Positions 62,090-64,000 of a stretch of 64,000 nucleotides of DNA are shown piece after piece. Numbering within the stretch: position 1 is the stretch's first letter; each line of letters begins with the position of its first letter. Where the stretch lies: contig CP139021.1 in assembly GCA_034044135.1 (NCBI GenBank), positions 3,301,635-3,365,634 of the forward strand, given 5' to 3'. The notes beneath the pieces were generated by a model. That model worked only from the letters and a program-made list of their open reading frames with translations, did not search any database and had not been told where the DNA came from. Position numbers and translations under genes: made by a program. The stretch is from Flammeovirgaceae bacterium SG7u.111. GTDB taxonomy: Bacteria; Bacteroidota; Bacteroidia; Cytophagales; Flammeovirgaceae.

Positions 62090-63436
62090 ATGAAAAGTAT
62101 ATATATAGTTTGTTTTCTAGTATTACCATTCTTGACAGGTTGTGATCAGCAGTCAGAAACGGAGACTGATCCAGTGCTCGATTTCTTGAATTTAAAATTT
62201 GGCATGTTCATCCATTATAACATGGGTACGTACCATGCCGAACAATGGGCAAAGCCAAATCATGACCCTAAGTCATTTGCTCCTACCAACCTCAATTGCG
62301 ATCAGTGGGCAAAAGCAGCAAAATCGGCTAAAATGAACTATGCTGTTTTTACTACAAAACACCATGATGGCTTTTGCTTATGGGACTCTAAAGTAACGAC
62401 TTATGATATAGGCAGCAGTTCTTACAAAGGCGATATAGTAAAAGAGTATGTTGATGCTTTCCGAAAACAAGATATTAAAGTAGGGCTCTATTTTTCAGTA
62501 TGGGACCGTCAGCACGATATTCAGCATGGATCAGTTACGCCCGAAAAAATTGAATTTACAAAAGAGCAATTACGCGAGCTTTTGTCGAACTACGGAAAGG
62601 TAGAATGTGTGGTAATAGATGGATGGGGCTCAAAATGGGGGAATGGACCTGATTTTGACGACATCCCTTTTGATACCTTGGCAAATGTAATCCATGCTTT
62701 ACAGCCCAATTGCCTAGTGATTAATCATAGCTGCAAAACTGATCTGAATGTAACCCAATTGGTGCATTACGAAGCTACACACGGTCAGCATTGCCCATCT
62801 GACAACACCATTCCCTCGCAGCAAGGCCCCACCATTCAGCCAGCTTGGTTTTGGGAAAAGCATTTTGCAGACTTGGATCTAAAACCAGTTGATGATGTGG
62901 TAAAAGAGCTAAACTTTGCCAATTCGCATTATGCCAACTACCTGCTAAATGCTGCCCCAAATGATAAAGGTTTGATGGACGATAATGTAATTGAACGGCT
63001 AAAAGAAATAGGGGAAGCTGTAACGCTTTCAGAGCCTTTAGCTGCCTTGCCAGAAATAAAACCTGTTCATATGGGCGTAAAGGCAACTTCTTCTAGCTCC
63101 AACGGAGAAGAGTTTGGAGCTAGCAATGTAATCGATTGCGATTTGTTTACACGTTGGCAATACACAGAAGGAGATAGTGCACGCTGGCTCGAATTAGATT
63201 TTGGATCACCAAAGGTCTTTAATAAGGTGATTTGCGGTGAGTACAAATCAGGGGTAGAAGCTTTTAAAATTGAGGCTTTGGTAGATGACCAATGGAAGCT
63301 GCTAGTTGAAGGTGGGAAAATGACCTTCAATTTCAACCGAAGCTTTGAGGAAGTTACCGCTCAAAAATTCCGCTTGACAATACTTGAAGCAAGCCGTTTG
63401 CCGCGTGTTGCCGAATTGACGTTTGTAAAATATTAA
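62090..63436 (+). CDS. GH29 alpha-L-fucosidase/galactosidase-type lipoprotein with discoidin-like domain
   Basis: A 448-residue lipoprotein (LTGC, Cys18). The GH29 barrel covers about 30-330: FGMFIHYNMGTYHAEQWA, TTKHHDGFCLWDS, and nucleophile Asp177 in VVIDGWGSKWG. Residues about 340-448 form an F5/8 type C (CBM32-like) beta sandwich (DLFTRWQYTEGDSARWLELD to LPRVAELTFVKY) that may bind galactosides. GH29 enzymes remove alpha-L-fucose; some from porphyran loci remove alpha-L-galactose instead. Given the GH117 and sulfatase neighbours, alpha-L-galactosidase activity is a reasonable alternative. Family sure; substrate not. Confidence 0.9.
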   Translation: MKSIYIVCFLVLPFLTGCDQQSETETDPVLDFLNLKFGMFIHYNMGTYHAEQWAKPNHDPKSFAPTNLNCDQWAKAAKSAKMNYAVFTTKHHDGFCLWDSKVTTYDIGSSSYKGDIVKEYVDAFRKQDIKVGLYFSVWDRQHDIQHGSVTPEKIEFTKEQLRELLSNYGKVECVVIDGWGSKWGNGPDFDDIPFDTLANVIHALQPNCLVINHSCKTDLNVTQLVHYEATHGQHCPSDNTIPSQQGPTIQPAWFWEKHFADLDLKPVDDVVKELNFANSHYANYLLNAAPNDKGLMDDNVIERLKEIGEAVTLSEPLAALPEIKPVHMGVKATSSSSNGEEFGASNVIDCDLFTRWQYTEGDSARWLELDFGSPKVFNKVICGEYKSGVEAFKIEALVDDQWKLLVEGGKMTFNFNRSFEEVTAQKFRLTILEASRLPRVAELTFVKY

Positions 63437-63571
63437 TGCTTATTGCCCTTGGATGAACATTGGGGCGAGCTATTATATGCAAACGTTTGACTATTGAGTG
63501 AAGGGGAATATAAGTAGCTTTGGTTAACTAACTACATAGGGTCATAAGTAAAGCTAGCAATGAATGGGACT

Positions 63572-63590
63572 CCATCTCAAGTAGAGATGG
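63572..63590 (+). terminator. Hairpin between GH29 and the next gene
   Basis: CCATCTC, five-base loop, GAGATGG, followed by TTGTTAGTTATTATTA. It may be a weak terminator or attenuator separating the last gene from the upstream operon, where the gap is 181 bases instead of 6-72. Confidence 0.4.
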
Positions 63591-63617
63591 TTGTTAGTTA
63601 TTATTAGACGAGTAAAT

Positions 63618-64000
63618 ATGAAATCATTTTTTCAAAGCTTAAGGCTACTTGCCTTTATTTGTTTAGCCTTCAATAGTAGTTGTACAAAAGAAAAAGAGGC
63701 TTCAGTTGGGGAAGCTGCAGAAGTAATTCCTACTACACACACCTCTGATGCATTGGCTATAGATGTGATTGTTCCTGAGCACGGCATGGCCGATCCTCAC
63801 GCATGGGTTCAAAACGATACTGTATTTATCATTTGTGGTCACGATGAATCTTGGGAAGGAAAAGGTTCTTTCCGTATGGATAGGTGGGAAGTCTGGTCTT
63901 CGGCTGACTTAAAAAACTGGAATCATCACAGAGATATCCTACCTTCTCAAACCTATATAGGCGACCAAGCAAATTGCTGGGCGGGCGATATTTGCGAAAG
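63618..64000 (+). CDS. GH43-like lipoprotein (C-terminus cut by window edge)
   Basis: The first 127 residues of a frame that is open to the window end. MKSFFQSLRLLAFICLAFNS and Cys22 form a lipoprotein signal. ADPHAWVQNDTVFIICGHDE starts the first propeller blade with the Asp expected as general base of GH43-type enzymes; MDRWEVWSSADLKNWNHH and CWAGDICE follow the family pattern of blade 1 to 2. Specificity is unknown; GH43 enzymes commonly release arabinose, xylose or galactose. Confidence 0.75.
   Translation, partial: MKSFFQSLRLLAFICLAFNSSCTKEKEASVGEAAEVIPTTHTSDALAIDVIVPEHGMADPHAWVQNDTVFIICGHDESWEGKGSFRMDRWEVWSSADLKNWNHHRDILPSQTYIGDQANCWAGDICE

Noticed and set aside
1-64000. CRISPR arrays, prophage, integron or conjugative modules
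   Set aside because: No regularly spaced repeats, phage structural genes, integrase or relaxase was recognised; the only mobile trace is the IS3-type remnant near 31.1 kb.

Overview
The window looks like a chromosomal segment of a marine, polysaccharide-degrading member of the Bacteroidota, most likely of the Cytophagales type. The reasons are promoters of the TTG / TAnnTTTG kind, a TPR-membrane-LuxR regulator, a kinase with a periplasmic two-component propeller, TonB-receptor proteins with an N-terminal carboxypeptidase-regulatory-like domain, many lipoproteins with Bacteroidota-type signals, and a sulfatase-rich glycoside hydrolase operon. GC content is judged by eye to be in the low forties. 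The assignment is inference from gene content; no rRNA or tRNA gene was recognised.

Layout. 1-2.7 kb: end of a secreted protein of unknown function, a SixA-like phosphohistidine phosphatase and a sugar-type MFS transporter. 2.7-8.8 kb (minus): a tight four-gene operon, ABC ATPase - TonB-dependent receptor - two DUF3526-type ABC permeases, behind a near-perfect promoter overlapped by two matching palindromes. 9-10.9 kb: secreted OmpA-like/helical-repeat protein. 10.9-14.5 kb (minus): a sodium-pump decarboxylase operon oadG-oadA-oadB whose alpha subunit has an altered metal-site motif. 14.7-14.9 kb: frameshifted remnant of a histidine kinase. 15-23.5 kb: a PhzF protein fused to an extra N-terminal domain, a GH3 glucosidase, a propeller-type sensor kinase and a clan GH-A-like lipoprotein. 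23.7-33.6 kb: patatin phospholipase, a three-gene two-component cluster, ribokinase, an IS3-type transposase scrap, a gamma-glutamylcyclotransferase-like protein and another membrane histidine kinase. 33.8-41 kb: uvrB, a cation/proton antiporter, SemiSWEET, a methyltransferase pair, and a MarR-controlled Bcr/CflA-type efflux pump. 41-47 kb (minus): nuoK-L-M-N alone, without the other complex I genes, and with small repeats in the junctions.

47.3-64 kb is a polysaccharide utilisation locus. A divergent TPR-LuxR regulator faces a plus-strand run of secreted enzymes: an Asp-box beta-propeller lipoprotein, GH117, GH3, GH117, GH3, two S1 formylglycine sulfatases, GH29 with a discoidin-type C-terminus, and the start of a GH43-like lipoprotein cut by the window edge. 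Two GH117 copies with sulfatases and an alpha-L-fucosidase/galactosidase-type GH29 point to a sulfated galactan of red algae (agar, porphyran or carrageenan type) as the substrate. They do not prove it: there is no SusC/SusD pair and no endo-acting depolymerase in the window. The enzymes look exo-acting, so this operon probably finishes oligosaccharides made elsewhere.

The points most worth a second look are the repressor-style promoter of the ABC/TonB operon, the uncharacterised propeller protein at the head of the PUL, the GH117 pair, the 8-bp repeat that builds a chain of ATGA stop/start minicistrons before the first GH117, the PhzF fusion, the OadA motif change, and the repeats inside the nuo cluster.
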